Part shown: piece after piece, positions 51,301 through 62,100 of the stretch | Position numbering within the stretch: the first letter of the stretch is position 1 | Layout of the letters: each line of letters starts with the position of its first letter | Source: Rhynchopus sp. YZ270_cl-10 | Taxonomy: Eukaryota; Euglenozoa; Diplonemea; Diplonemida; Diplonemidae | Assembly: GCA_964035575.1 (NCBI GenBank) | Contig: OZ037833.1 | Coordinates: 2,480,001 to 2,544,000, forward strand | Reading direction: 5' to 3' | DNA length: 64,000 nt | Position numbers and translations under genes: made by a program | Notes under the pieces: model-generated | The model's input: only the letters and a program-made list of their open reading frames with translations | Told to the model about the DNA's origin: nothing | Database searches by the model: none

Positions 51301-52411
51301 CAGGGCGCACGTTGCATGGTGCTGCGAGAACAAGGGTGTGCGGTGCGCTGACATGCAGGCCTCGGTGCAGGAGGACCGCTGCCTTGCCCTTGAGGAAACA
51401 GCGTCATCTGCTGCGTCTGTGCCTGCGTTGGCTGAGTGCTGTGCGGACTACGGCATTGGCTGCAGTGCACGCTTCGACTGCTTCGACGGGACGAACGTGA
51501 CGCAGTGGGAGGCGACGAAGCGCACGTGGTGCTGCCGTGAGAAGGACGTTGCGTGCAGTGTGCGGTGCAGCGCAAAGGCAGCCCTGAGCCCTGCGGCAGT
51601 GGACTACTGCTGCGCCACGAAGGGTGTGTCGTGCTCTGCTCAGTGGGTTGAGGAGCAGCGCATCCTTGACGACGATGCCGAGGACACAGAGACCGCTGCA
51701 GGCACGGTGCTTGAGGAGCTCCGCCTCAAGGTGGAGGGCTTCAGTGCAGAGGACGTGCTGCAGGATCCGAAGAAGACGCTTGCGAAGGTGCGCCAGGCGC
51801 TGCTCCGCCTCTCCCCGACACTCCGCTCCGAAAACCTTCTTGTCCGCCAGATCGGTGCTCTGATGGCCAACGCGACTGTGCCGCCTGCTGACAAGTGGGA
51901 CTCCTGGGCGAGGGAGGTTCTGCGCACGTGGAACGCAGAGTGCCTTCCCGACGAGGAGGAGGAGAACGTGAATGTGAACGTGACGGTTGTGTCGCGTGCT
52001 GCAAGCACCCTTGGAGCCAGCGGCAGCGGCAACGGCGCGTGGGTGGACTTTGCACTGAAGGGTGCCTCGGCCGAGGAGGTGGACCGTGTGCACGGCGAGA
52101 TGGGGGCCGCAGTGGCGAAGCAGGGAGCCTCAGGGAGCCTGCGCCCTATTGGTGGGTTGGAGGTGCGTGCTGCAGAGGGTGGCTTGTCTGCGGAGTCTGG
52201 GTCTGGGTCTGATGGCGAGTCTGTGCCTGCATGGCTGATCCCACTCGCAGCAGGTGTGCTGTCCTTGTGTCTTGGTGGTGCTGTGGTGGCTCTTTTCATG
52301 AAGAAGAATGGCAAACGTGAGTGCACAGCAGATGAGACCAACGCTGTGTCAGCAAGCCTCATCGGAGACGAGCTCAAACCCGTTGAATGTCCAGAGGTGT
52401 CCGAGGTGTAG
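48308..52411 (+). CDS. Type I membrane stalk protein, array copy 2
   Basis: 1,367 aa; same plan as copy 1: signal peptide, Ser/Glu/Ala/Lys-rich stalk (to ~residue 918), six CC-modules (~921-1111), beta-rich membrane-proximal segment, transmembrane helix ~1306-1330 and a short tail. The first ~120 residues and the C-terminal ~450 are nearly the same as copy 1 (for example GLGCAAVP here, GLGCDAVP there). The stalk blocks are rearranged, including a repeated cassette around AGKTATRELSQAKLSEEQSE. This is what unequal recombination within the stalk would produce. Translation is identical to copies 3 and 4. Confidence 0.82.
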   Translation: MLRCVALVAVLSLGHVAGDANTASQSQHPAKVSREFVSAEKNITNEHTQAHSSEKFVSEEKLSEAKVSQEYSEQKNVTAELSEEKVSVEQSEPKYISEEKNATRAVSEAKLSEEHSEARVSAEEIVTTELSQAKVSEEQSESKYVSEEKSMTGELSEAKVSEQKSGEKSVTAGKTATRELSQAKLSEEQSEPIVSEEKAVTQGLSLEKVTEEHSEPKSTSEEKNVTAALSEEHVSEEVSEPKYTSEEKNITSELSQTRASEEQSEPKVTNEQSEPKYVSEEKNATDEVSEAKVSQEQTQSQQKLSSEEKNVAAELSEAKVTEEQSEPKYISEEKNVTTALSEEHVSEEQSEPKYTSEEKYITSELSQARESEEQSEPKYWSEEKNATEEVSEAKYTSEEKGITSELSQERASEEQSEPKVTNELSQAKVTEEQSEPIVSEEKAVTQELSQEKVTEEHSELKYTSEEKNVTAALSEEHVSEEQSEPKYTSEEKYITSELSQTRASEEQSEPKIVSEEKNMTGELSEAKVSEQKSGEKSVTAGKTATRELSQAKLSEEQSEPIVSEEKAVTQGLSLEKVTEEHSEPKYTSEEKNVTSELSEAKVSEPKSGEKSATGEVSEAKVTEEQSEAKVTHELSQAKVTEEHSELKYTSEEKNATMALSEDHVSDEVSEAKYTSEEKNITSELSQARASEEQSETKYTSEEKGITSELSQERASEEQSEPKVTSELSQAKVTEEQSEPKYVSEEKNATEEVSEAKVSEEQTQSQQQLSSEEKNVAAELSEAKYTSEDKDATMAVSEAKVSEEVSELKAISGEKNATTELSESKVTEEVSDEEKDVTTAQSEEKLAEEASEPTYVSESKNITKELSQAQVTEEQSESKITNELSEAKYTEEQSEVKGISDEEKHTTTSEQSESVSEVKATSLCTGRVGTWDEEVATYCCLEEGLGCAAVPSFSCKHADVAETAEWSEERREFCCETGVVCGDDAFDCTWNAQTAEPWGRAHVAWCCENKGVRCADMQASVQEDRCLALEETASSAASVPALAECCADYGIGCSARFDCFDGTNVTQWEATKRTWCCREKDVACSVRCSAKAALSPAAVDYCCATKGVSCSAQWVEEQRILDDDAEDTETAAGTVLEELRLKVEGFSAEDVLQDPKKTLAKVRQALLRLSPTLRSENLLVRQIGALMANATVPPADKWDSWAREVLRTWNAECLPDEEEENVNVNVTVVSRAASTLGASGSGNGAWVDFALKGASAEEVDRVHGEMGAAVAKQGASGSLRPIGGLEVRAAEGGLSAESGSGSDGESVPAWLIPLAAGVLSLCLGGAVVALFMKKNGKRECTADETNAVSASLIGDELKPVECPEVSEV

Positions 52412-53711
52412 ATGCACAATACGGAGTCCTGTAATGTTTTATCCTTGTCTTCTCTTTGAAAGATGTGTGTGGTGATGCATGCATTTTTTTCTATTTTAAT
52501 TGTCTTCAATTTCAGAATAATTTGCCTTCAATTTGGCGAATCCTCCAAAACCCCTGATAATATAGCAAATTGATATATTGCGTTTCTTCATTATGTTTGT
52601 GCGTGTTTTACGTTTTACGTTTTACTTTTTACTTTTTCCTTTGAAATATGTGATATGATTTGATTGTATGGTCTATTCACTTCATAGTATTATTGCCAGT
52701 GTCTGCGTCCCAGAGGCGTTTGCCACGATGAACTTATCTTTTCTTTTCTTTTCTTTTCTTGCTTTTTCCTTTTATTTCGTCCACAAGCCGTAGGCCACTT
52801 TCCACCTTCCCGTGTTCAGCCATTCTCCCAGCCTTGCTTGAAGGTTCCTTTGGTCGTACACCGTGAAGAACACTGCGTCACATACTGTGGTGTCTCACGC
52901 CATGTGCGGTAGCATTGGCACCCTGGCAGAGCGGGGCAGATTCTGAATGGGAAGTGTGCACAAGACAGCTGTCGGTTTGTTGGTTTGGGTGGGGCTGTGC
53001 AAAGGTCTCCCTTTTTTTTGAGGTAGCTTTGCACACCTTTCATGCTTCGACCACGAAACATTAAGGTGTTTGTCATTGTTGTTTGCTTGCTTGCTTGTTG
53101 CATGTACGTGAGCGAGTGAGTGATCGACGCGCAGTCAAAGATCAATAGCTGTGTTCGTTGACACCTATGATTTTCTTCTATTTTATCTAAATCCCTTTAC
53201 CCCACATGGACATTTCTACAAATTCAATCATGTGAAGTGCGGCATGCATGGGTGTCTTTTATGTCTACAGAAGCATTTGCCACTCGCCCAACTTCATCCT
53301 TTTCCATGACCACCCTCCCAAAGAAAAGCGAAAACAAAACACACCTTTATTCTGGTGTGTTTCTGAAGAACTTTCCTTTTGTTCTTCGCACAATCCATTC
53401 TTTAAACACCGTCGGGGTGGATGGGCGGCAACGGTACTTAACCTGTATCCGTTGAGCACGCTCATTTCGTTCAGGTGGCTAACCTTTCATTTTGAAGCAA
53501 CGGGGTGTCTCTCTCTGTCCTCCCTTTCATCCAAAGACAGAAAGCGTCACCCCTTGCCTCCCTACTACAATACAGACCAAGACTCCCCTTTTCTACATTA
53601 CTTTTCAACCCCACCCTTTTGTGCAGTACATAGCTTTGTATGTGTCCTGCATCTTCTCCTCTCCCTTCCACCCTTCCCAACAGATAACCCTGACTATATT
53701 TTGCAGACACA
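52412..53711. repeat. array spacer 2 (1,300 bp)
   Basis: No gene. Matches spacer 1 base for base except the two sites noted there: C at about 52725 (GTTTGCCACG) and A at about 53172. It includes the element B core at 52701-52744. Confidence 0.9.
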
Positions 53712-56700
53712 ATGCTGCGGTGTGTTGCGCTTGTGGCGGTGCTCAGTCTCGGACACGTGGCTGGAGATGCCAACACTGCATCTCAGTCTCAGCACCCAGC
53801 AAAGGTGTCTCGTGAGTTCGTCAGTGCAGAGAAGAACATCACGAACGAACACACACAGGCACATTCTTCGGAGAAGTTCGTCAGCGAAGAGAAGTTGTCT
53901 GAGGCAAAGGTGTCGCAGGAATACTCTGAGCAGAAGAACGTGACCGCGGAGCTCTCGGAGGAGAAGGTTTCAGTGGAGCAGTCTGAGCCCAAGTACATCA
54001 GCGAGGAGAAGAACGCAACAAGGGCAGTGTCTGAGGCAAAGCTTTCGGAGGAGCACTCAGAGGCCAGAGTCAGTGCAGAGGAGATCGTCACAACCGAACT
54101 GTCGCAGGCAAAGGTTTCGGAGGAGCAGTCTGAGTCCAAGTACGTGAGTGAGGAGAAGAGCATGACCGGCGAACTGTCTGAGGCAAAGGTTTCGGAGCAG
54201 AAGTCTGGGGAGAAGTCTGTCACTGCAGGGAAGACCGCCACCAGAGAACTGTCGCAGGCAAAGCTTTCTGAGGAGCAGTCTGAACCAATTGTGAGTGAGG
54301 AGAAGGCGGTGACGCAGGGTCTCTCACTGGAAAAAGTGACTGAGGAACACTCTGAGCCAAAGTCCACCAGCGAGGAGAAGAACGTGACCGCGGCACTGTC
54401 TGAGGAACATGTTTCGGAGGAGGTGTCGGAGCCGAAGTACACCAGCGAGGAGAAGAACATCACCAGCGAGCTTTCGCAGACACGTGCGTCTGAGGAGCAG
54501 TCTGAACCCAAGGTCACGAACGAGCAGTCTGAGCCGAAGTACGTGAGTGAGGAGAAGAACGCGACAGATGAGGTGTCTGAGGCAAAGGTTTCGCAGGAGC
54601 AGACACAGTCTCAGCAGAAGCTCAGCAGCGAAGAGAAGAATGTTGCGGCCGAGCTGTCTGAGGCAAAGGTCACTGAGGAGCAGTCTGAGCCAAAGTACAT
54701 CAGTGAAGAAAAGAACGTGACCACGGCACTGTCTGAGGAACATGTTTCGGAAGAGCAGTCTGAGCCGAAGTACACCAGTGAGGAGAAATACATCACCAGC
54801 GAGCTTTCGCAGGCACGTGAGTCTGAGGAGCAGTCTGAGCCGAAGTACTGGAGCGAGGAGAAGAACGCGACAGAGGAGGTGTCGGAGGCGAAGTACACGA
54901 GTGAGGAGAAGGGCATCACCAGCGAGCTTTCGCAGGAACGTGCGTCTGAGGAGCAGTCTGAGCCGAAGGTCACGAACGAGCTTTCGCAGGCAAAGGTGAC
55001 TGAGGAGCAGTCTGAACCTATTGTGAGTGAGGAGAAGGCGGTGACGCAGGAGCTCTCACAGGAAAAAGTGACTGAGGAACACTCCGAGCTGAAGTACACC
55101 AGTGAGGAGAAGAACGTGACTGCGGCACTGTCTGAGGAACATGTTTCGGAGGAGCAGTCTGAGCCGAAGTACACGAGTGAGGAGAAATACATCACCAGCG
55201 AGCTTTCGCAGACACGTGCGTCTGAGGAGCAGTCTGAGCCCAAGATTGTGAGTGAGGAGAAGAACATGACCGGCGAACTGTCTGAGGCAAAGGTTTCGGA
55301 GCAGAAGTCTGGGGAGAAGTCTGTCACTGCAGGGAAGACCGCCACCAGAGAACTGTCGCAGGCAAAGCTTTCTGAGGAGCAGTCTGAACCAATTGTGAGT
55401 GAGGAGAAGGCAGTGACGCAGGGTCTCTCACTGGAAAAAGTGACTGAGGAACACTCTGAACCCAAGTACACCAGCGAGGAGAAGAACGTAACCAGCGAAC
55501 TGTCTGAGGCAAAGGTTTCGGAGCCTAAGTCTGGAGAGAAGTCTGCTACCGGAGAAGTGTCTGAGGCAAAGGTGACTGAGGAGCAGTCTGAAGCGAAGGT
55601 CACGCACGAGCTTTCGCAGGCAAAAGTGACTGAGGAACACTCCGAGCTGAAGTACACCAGCGAGGAGAAGAACGCGACCATGGCACTGTCTGAGGATCAT
55701 GTTTCAGATGAGGTGTCGGAGGCAAAGTACACCAGTGAGGAGAAGAACATCACCAGCGAGCTTTCGCAGGCACGTGCGTCTGAGGAGCAGTCTGAGACGA
55801 AGTACACGAGTGAGGAGAAGGGCATCACCAGCGAGCTTTCGCAGGAACGTGCGTCTGAGGAGCAGTCTGAGCCGAAGGTCACGAGCGAGCTTTCGCAGGC
55901 AAAGGTGACTGAGGAGCAGTCTGAGCCGAAGTACGTGAGTGAGGAGAAGAACGCGACAGAGGAAGTGTCTGAGGCAAAGGTTTCGGAGGAGCAGACACAG
56001 TCTCAGCAGCAGCTCAGCAGCGAAGAGAAGAATGTTGCGGCCGAGCTGTCTGAGGCGAAGTACACCAGCGAGGACAAGGACGCAACAATGGCAGTGTCTG
56101 AGGCAAAGGTTTCGGAGGAGGTGTCTGAGCTGAAAGCCATCAGCGGAGAGAAGAACGCAACTACTGAACTGTCTGAGTCGAAGGTTACGGAAGAGGTGTC
56201 TGACGAGGAGAAGGACGTGACGACGGCACAGTCGGAGGAAAAGCTTGCGGAAGAGGCGTCTGAGCCGACGTACGTCAGCGAATCGAAGAACATCACGAAG
56301 GAACTGTCGCAGGCACAGGTGACAGAAGAGCAGTCTGAGTCGAAGATCACGAACGAGCTCTCTGAGGCAAAGTATACGGAGGAGCAGTCTGAGGTGAAGG
56401 GCATCAGCGATGAGGAGAAGCACACGACCACATCTGAGCAATCGGAATCCGTGTCTGAGGTGAAGGCGACGTCGCTTTGCACCGGACGTGTGGGGACCTG
56501 GGACGAGGAGGTTGCGACGTACTGCTGCTTGGAGGAGGGTCTGGGCTGTGCCGCAGTGCCGTCCTTTTCGTGCAAACACGCGGATGTGGCCGAGACTGCA
56601 GAGTGGAGTGAGGAGAGACGTGAGTTCTGCTGCGAGACTGGCGTTGTGTGTGGCGATGATGCCTTTGACTGCACGTGGAATGCACAGACTGCGGAGCCGT

Positions 56701-57815
56701 GGGGCAGGGCGCACGTTGCATGGTGCTGCGAGAACAAGGGTGTGCGGTGCGCTGACATGCAGGCCTCGGTGCAGGAGGACCGCTGCCTTGCCCTTGAGGA
56801 AACAGCGTCATCTGCTGCGTCTGTGCCTGCGTTGGCTGAGTGCTGTGCGGACTACGGCATTGGCTGCAGTGCACGCTTCGACTGCTTCGACGGGACGAAC
56901 GTGACGCAGTGGGAGGCGACGAAGCGCACGTGGTGCTGCCGTGAGAAGGACGTTGCGTGCAGTGTGCGGTGCAGCGCAAAGGCAGCCCTGAGCCCTGCGG
57001 CAGTGGACTACTGCTGCGCCACGAAGGGTGTGTCGTGCTCTGCTCAGTGGGTTGAGGAGCAGCGCATCCTTGACGACGATGCCGAGGACACAGAGACCGC
57101 TGCAGGCACGGTGCTTGAGGAGCTCCGCCTCAAGGTGGAGGGCTTCAGTGCAGAGGACGTGCTGCAGGATCCGAAGAAGACGCTTGCGAAGGTGCGCCAG
57201 GCGCTGCTCCGCCTCTCCCCGACACTCCGCTCCGAAAACCTTCTTGTCCGCCAGATCGGTGCTCTGATGGCCAACGCGACTGTGCCGCCTGCTGACAAGT
57301 GGGACTCCTGGGCGAGGGAGGTTCTGCGCACGTGGAACGCAGAGTGCCTTCCCGACGAGGAGGAGGAGAACGTGAATGTGAACGTGACGGTTGTGTCGCG
57401 TGCTGCAAGCACCCTTGGAGCCAGCGGCAGCGGCAACGGCGCGTGGGTGGACTTTGCACTGAAGGGTGCCTCGGCCGAGGAGGTGGACCGTGTGCACGGC
57501 GAGATGGGGGCCGCAGTGGCGAAGCAGGGAGCCTCAGGGAGCCTGCGCCCTATTGGTGGGTTGGAGGTGCGTGCTGCAGAGGGTGGCTTGTCTGCGGAGT
57601 CTGGGTCTGGGTCTGATGGCGAGTCTGTGCCTGCATGGCTGATCCCACTCGCAGCAGGTGTGCTGTCCTTGTGTCTTGGTGGTGCTGTGGTGGCTCTTTT
57701 CATGAAGAAGAATGGCAAACGTGAGTGCACAGCAGATGAGACCAACGCTGTGTCAGCAAGCCTCATCGGAGACGAGCTCAAACCCGTTGAATGTCCAGAG
57801 GTGTCCGAGGTGTAG
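53712..57815 (+). CDS. Type I membrane stalk protein, array copy 3
   Basis: 1,367 aa, protein identical to copies 2 and 4, so the same architecture applies. Identity over the whole coding region, including the internally repetitive stalk, implies very recent duplication or gene conversion, or an assembly that repeated one unit. The promoter-proximal leader (CTGACTATATTTTGCAG-ACACA) is unchanged, so this copy should be expressed if the others are. Confidence 0.82.
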   Translation: MLRCVALVAVLSLGHVAGDANTASQSQHPAKVSREFVSAEKNITNEHTQAHSSEKFVSEEKLSEAKVSQEYSEQKNVTAELSEEKVSVEQSEPKYISEEKNATRAVSEAKLSEEHSEARVSAEEIVTTELSQAKVSEEQSESKYVSEEKSMTGELSEAKVSEQKSGEKSVTAGKTATRELSQAKLSEEQSEPIVSEEKAVTQGLSLEKVTEEHSEPKSTSEEKNVTAALSEEHVSEEVSEPKYTSEEKNITSELSQTRASEEQSEPKVTNEQSEPKYVSEEKNATDEVSEAKVSQEQTQSQQKLSSEEKNVAAELSEAKVTEEQSEPKYISEEKNVTTALSEEHVSEEQSEPKYTSEEKYITSELSQARESEEQSEPKYWSEEKNATEEVSEAKYTSEEKGITSELSQERASEEQSEPKVTNELSQAKVTEEQSEPIVSEEKAVTQELSQEKVTEEHSELKYTSEEKNVTAALSEEHVSEEQSEPKYTSEEKYITSELSQTRASEEQSEPKIVSEEKNMTGELSEAKVSEQKSGEKSVTAGKTATRELSQAKLSEEQSEPIVSEEKAVTQGLSLEKVTEEHSEPKYTSEEKNVTSELSEAKVSEPKSGEKSATGEVSEAKVTEEQSEAKVTHELSQAKVTEEHSELKYTSEEKNATMALSEDHVSDEVSEAKYTSEEKNITSELSQARASEEQSETKYTSEEKGITSELSQERASEEQSEPKVTSELSQAKVTEEQSEPKYVSEEKNATEEVSEAKVSEEQTQSQQQLSSEEKNVAAELSEAKYTSEDKDATMAVSEAKVSEEVSELKAISGEKNATTELSESKVTEEVSDEEKDVTTAQSEEKLAEEASEPTYVSESKNITKELSQAQVTEEQSESKITNELSEAKYTEEQSEVKGISDEEKHTTTSEQSESVSEVKATSLCTGRVGTWDEEVATYCCLEEGLGCAAVPSFSCKHADVAETAEWSEERREFCCETGVVCGDDAFDCTWNAQTAEPWGRAHVAWCCENKGVRCADMQASVQEDRCLALEETASSAASVPALAECCADYGIGCSARFDCFDGTNVTQWEATKRTWCCREKDVACSVRCSAKAALSPAAVDYCCATKGVSCSAQWVEEQRILDDDAEDTETAAGTVLEELRLKVEGFSAEDVLQDPKKTLAKVRQALLRLSPTLRSENLLVRQIGALMANATVPPADKWDSWAREVLRTWNAECLPDEEEENVNVNVTVVSRAASTLGASGSGNGAWVDFALKGASAEEVDRVHGEMGAAVAKQGASGSLRPIGGLEVRAAEGGLSAESGSGSDGESVPAWLIPLAAGVLSLCLGGAVVALFMKKNGKRECTADETNAVSASLIGDELKPVECPEVSEV

Positions 57816-59115
57816 ATGCACAATACGGAGTCCTGTAATGTTTTATCCTTGTCTTCTCTTTGAAAGATGTGTGTGGTGATGCATGCATTTTTTTCTATTT
57901 TAATTGTCTTCAATTTCAGAATAATTTGCCTTCAATTTGGCGAATCCTCCAAAACCCCTGATAATATAGCAAATTGATATATTGCGTTTCTTCATTATGT
58001 TTGTGCGTGTTTTACGTTTTACGTTTTACTTTTTACTTTTTCCTTTGAAATATGTGATATGATTTGATTGTATGGTCTATTCACTTCATAGTATTATTGC
58101 CAGTGTCTGCGTCCCAGAGGCGTTTGCTACGATGAACTTATCTTTTCTTTTCTTTTCTTTTCTTGCTTTTTCCTTTTATTTCGTCCACAAGCCGTAGGCC
58201 ACTTTCCACCTTCCCGTGTTCAGCCATTCTCCCAGCCTTGCTTGAAGGTTCCTTTGGTCGTACACCGTGAAGAACACTGCGTCACATACTGTGGTGTCTC
58301 ACGCCATGTGCGGTAGCATTGGCACCCTGGCAGAGCGGGGCAGATTCTGAATGGGAAGTGTGCACAAGACAGCTGTCGGTTTGTTGGTTTGGGTGGGGCT
58401 GTGCAAAGGTCTCCCTTTTTTTTGAGGTAGCTTTGCACACCTTTCATGCTTCGACCACGAAACATTAAGGTGTTTGTCATTGTTGTTTGCTTGCTTGCTT
58501 GTTGCATGTACGTGAGCGAGTGAGTGATCGACGCGCAGTCAAAGATCAATAGCTGTGTTCGTTGACACCTATGATTTTCTTCTATTTTATCTAAATCCCT
58601 TTACCCCACATGGACATTTCTACAAATTCAATCATGTGAAGTGCGGCATGCATGGGTGTCTTTTATGTCTACAGAAGCATTTGCCACTCGCCCAACTTCA
58701 TCCTTTTCCATGACCACCCTCCCAAAGAAAAGCGAAAACAAAACACACCTTTATTCTGGTGTGTTTCTGAAGAACTTTCCTTTTGTTCTTCGCACAATCC
58801 ATTCTTTAAACACCGTCGGGGTGGATGGGCGGCAACGGTACTTAACCTGTATCCGTTGAGCACGCTCATTTCGTTCAGGTGGCTAACCTTTCATTTTGAA
58901 GCAACGGGGTGTCTCTCTCTGTCCTCCCTTTCATCCAAAGACAGAAAGCGTCACCCCTTGCCTCCCTACTACAATACAGACCAAGACTCCCCTTTTCTAC
59001 ATTACTTTTCAACCCCACCCTTTTGTGCAGTACATAGCTTTGTATGTGTCCTGCATCTTCTCCTCTCCCTTCCACCCTTCCCAACAGATAACCCTGACTA
59101 TATTTTGCAGACACA
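57816..59115. repeat. array spacer 3 (1,300 bp)
   Basis: No gene. It has T at about 58129 and A at about 58576, so it combines the T of spacer 1 with the A of spacers 2 and 4. Confidence 0.9.
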
Positions 59116-62100
59116 ATGCTGCGGTGTGTTGCGCTTGTGGCGGTGCTCAGTCTCGGACACGTGGCTGGAGATGCCAACACTGCATCTCAGTCTCAGCACC
59201 CAGCAAAGGTGTCTCGTGAGTTCGTCAGTGCAGAGAAGAACATCACGAACGAACACACACAGGCACATTCTTCGGAGAAGTTCGTCAGCGAAGAGAAGTT
59301 GTCTGAGGCAAAGGTGTCGCAGGAATACTCTGAGCAGAAGAACGTGACCGCGGAGCTCTCGGAGGAGAAGGTTTCAGTGGAGCAGTCTGAGCCCAAGTAC
59401 ATCAGCGAGGAGAAGAACGCAACAAGGGCAGTGTCTGAGGCAAAGCTTTCGGAGGAGCACTCAGAGGCCAGAGTCAGTGCAGAGGAGATCGTCACAACCG
59501 AACTGTCGCAGGCAAAGGTTTCGGAGGAGCAGTCTGAGTCCAAGTACGTGAGTGAGGAGAAGAGCATGACCGGCGAACTGTCTGAGGCAAAGGTTTCGGA
59601 GCAGAAGTCTGGGGAGAAGTCTGTCACTGCAGGGAAGACCGCCACCAGAGAACTGTCGCAGGCAAAGCTTTCTGAGGAGCAGTCTGAACCAATTGTGAGT
59701 GAGGAGAAGGCGGTGACGCAGGGTCTCTCACTGGAAAAAGTGACTGAGGAACACTCTGAGCCAAAGTCCACCAGCGAGGAGAAGAACGTGACCGCGGCAC
59801 TGTCTGAGGAACATGTTTCGGAGGAGGTGTCGGAGCCGAAGTACACCAGCGAGGAGAAGAACATCACCAGCGAGCTTTCGCAGACACGTGCGTCTGAGGA
59901 GCAGTCTGAACCCAAGGTCACGAACGAGCAGTCTGAGCCGAAGTACGTGAGTGAGGAGAAGAACGCGACAGATGAGGTGTCTGAGGCAAAGGTTTCGCAG
60001 GAGCAGACACAGTCTCAGCAGAAGCTCAGCAGCGAAGAGAAGAATGTTGCGGCCGAGCTGTCTGAGGCAAAGGTCACTGAGGAGCAGTCTGAGCCAAAGT
60101 ACATCAGTGAAGAAAAGAACGTGACCACGGCACTGTCTGAGGAACATGTTTCGGAAGAGCAGTCTGAGCCGAAGTACACCAGTGAGGAGAAATACATCAC
60201 CAGCGAGCTTTCGCAGGCACGTGAGTCTGAGGAGCAGTCTGAGCCGAAGTACTGGAGCGAGGAGAAGAACGCGACAGAGGAGGTGTCGGAGGCGAAGTAC
60301 ACGAGTGAGGAGAAGGGCATCACCAGCGAGCTTTCGCAGGAACGTGCGTCTGAGGAGCAGTCTGAGCCGAAGGTCACGAACGAGCTTTCGCAGGCAAAGG
60401 TGACTGAGGAGCAGTCTGAACCTATTGTGAGTGAGGAGAAGGCGGTGACGCAGGAGCTCTCACAGGAAAAAGTGACTGAGGAACACTCCGAGCTGAAGTA
60501 CACCAGTGAGGAGAAGAACGTGACTGCGGCACTGTCTGAGGAACATGTTTCGGAGGAGCAGTCTGAGCCGAAGTACACGAGTGAGGAGAAATACATCACC
60601 AGCGAGCTTTCGCAGACACGTGCGTCTGAGGAGCAGTCTGAGCCCAAGATTGTGAGTGAGGAGAAGAACATGACCGGCGAACTGTCTGAGGCAAAGGTTT
60701 CGGAGCAGAAGTCTGGGGAGAAGTCTGTCACTGCAGGGAAGACCGCCACCAGAGAACTGTCGCAGGCAAAGCTTTCTGAGGAGCAGTCTGAACCAATTGT
60801 GAGTGAGGAGAAGGCAGTGACGCAGGGTCTCTCACTGGAAAAAGTGACTGAGGAACACTCTGAACCCAAGTACACCAGCGAGGAGAAGAACGTAACCAGC
60901 GAACTGTCTGAGGCAAAGGTTTCGGAGCCTAAGTCTGGAGAGAAGTCTGCTACCGGAGAAGTGTCTGAGGCAAAGGTGACTGAGGAGCAGTCTGAAGCGA
61001 AGGTCACGCACGAGCTTTCGCAGGCAAAAGTGACTGAGGAACACTCCGAGCTGAAGTACACCAGCGAGGAGAAGAACGCGACCATGGCACTGTCTGAGGA
61101 TCATGTTTCAGATGAGGTGTCGGAGGCAAAGTACACCAGTGAGGAGAAGAACATCACCAGCGAGCTTTCGCAGGCACGTGCGTCTGAGGAGCAGTCTGAG
61201 ACGAAGTACACGAGTGAGGAGAAGGGCATCACCAGCGAGCTTTCGCAGGAACGTGCGTCTGAGGAGCAGTCTGAGCCGAAGGTCACGAGCGAGCTTTCGC
61301 AGGCAAAGGTGACTGAGGAGCAGTCTGAGCCGAAGTACGTGAGTGAGGAGAAGAACGCGACAGAGGAAGTGTCTGAGGCAAAGGTTTCGGAGGAGCAGAC
61401 ACAGTCTCAGCAGCAGCTCAGCAGCGAAGAGAAGAATGTTGCGGCCGAGCTGTCTGAGGCGAAGTACACCAGCGAGGACAAGGACGCAACAATGGCAGTG
61501 TCTGAGGCAAAGGTTTCGGAGGAGGTGTCTGAGCTGAAAGCCATCAGCGGAGAGAAGAACGCAACTACTGAACTGTCTGAGTCGAAGGTTACGGAAGAGG
61601 TGTCTGACGAGGAGAAGGACGTGACGACGGCACAGTCGGAGGAAAAGCTTGCGGAAGAGGCGTCTGAGCCGACGTACGTCAGCGAATCGAAGAACATCAC
61701 GAAGGAACTGTCGCAGGCACAGGTGACAGAAGAGCAGTCTGAGTCGAAGATCACGAACGAGCTCTCTGAGGCAAAGTATACGGAGGAGCAGTCTGAGGTG
61801 AAGGGCATCAGCGATGAGGAGAAGCACACGACCACATCTGAGCAATCGGAATCCGTGTCTGAGGTGAAGGCGACGTCGCTTTGCACCGGACGTGTGGGGA
61901 CCTGGGACGAGGAGGTTGCGACGTACTGCTGCTTGGAGGAGGGTCTGGGCTGTGCCGCAGTGCCGTCCTTTTCGTGCAAACACGCGGATGTGGCCGAGAC
62001 TGCAGAGTGGAGTGAGGAGAGACGTGAGTTCTGCTGCGAGACTGGCGTTGTGTGTGGCGATGATGCCTTTGACTGCACGTGGAATGCACAGACTGCGGAG

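Larger units (their letters stand above)
48308..53711 (+). repeat. 5,404-bp tandem unit (gene + spacer), unit 2
   Basis: Start-to-start distance to the next copy is exactly 5,404 bp (4,104 coding + 1,300 spacer). Coding parts give identical proteins; I saw only single-base spacer differences. Confidence 0.95.
53712..59115 (+). repeat. 5,404-bp tandem unit, unit 3
   Basis: Same length and boundaries as unit 2. The spacer site at about 58129 is T, as in spacer 1, not C as in spacer 2. Confidence 0.95.
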
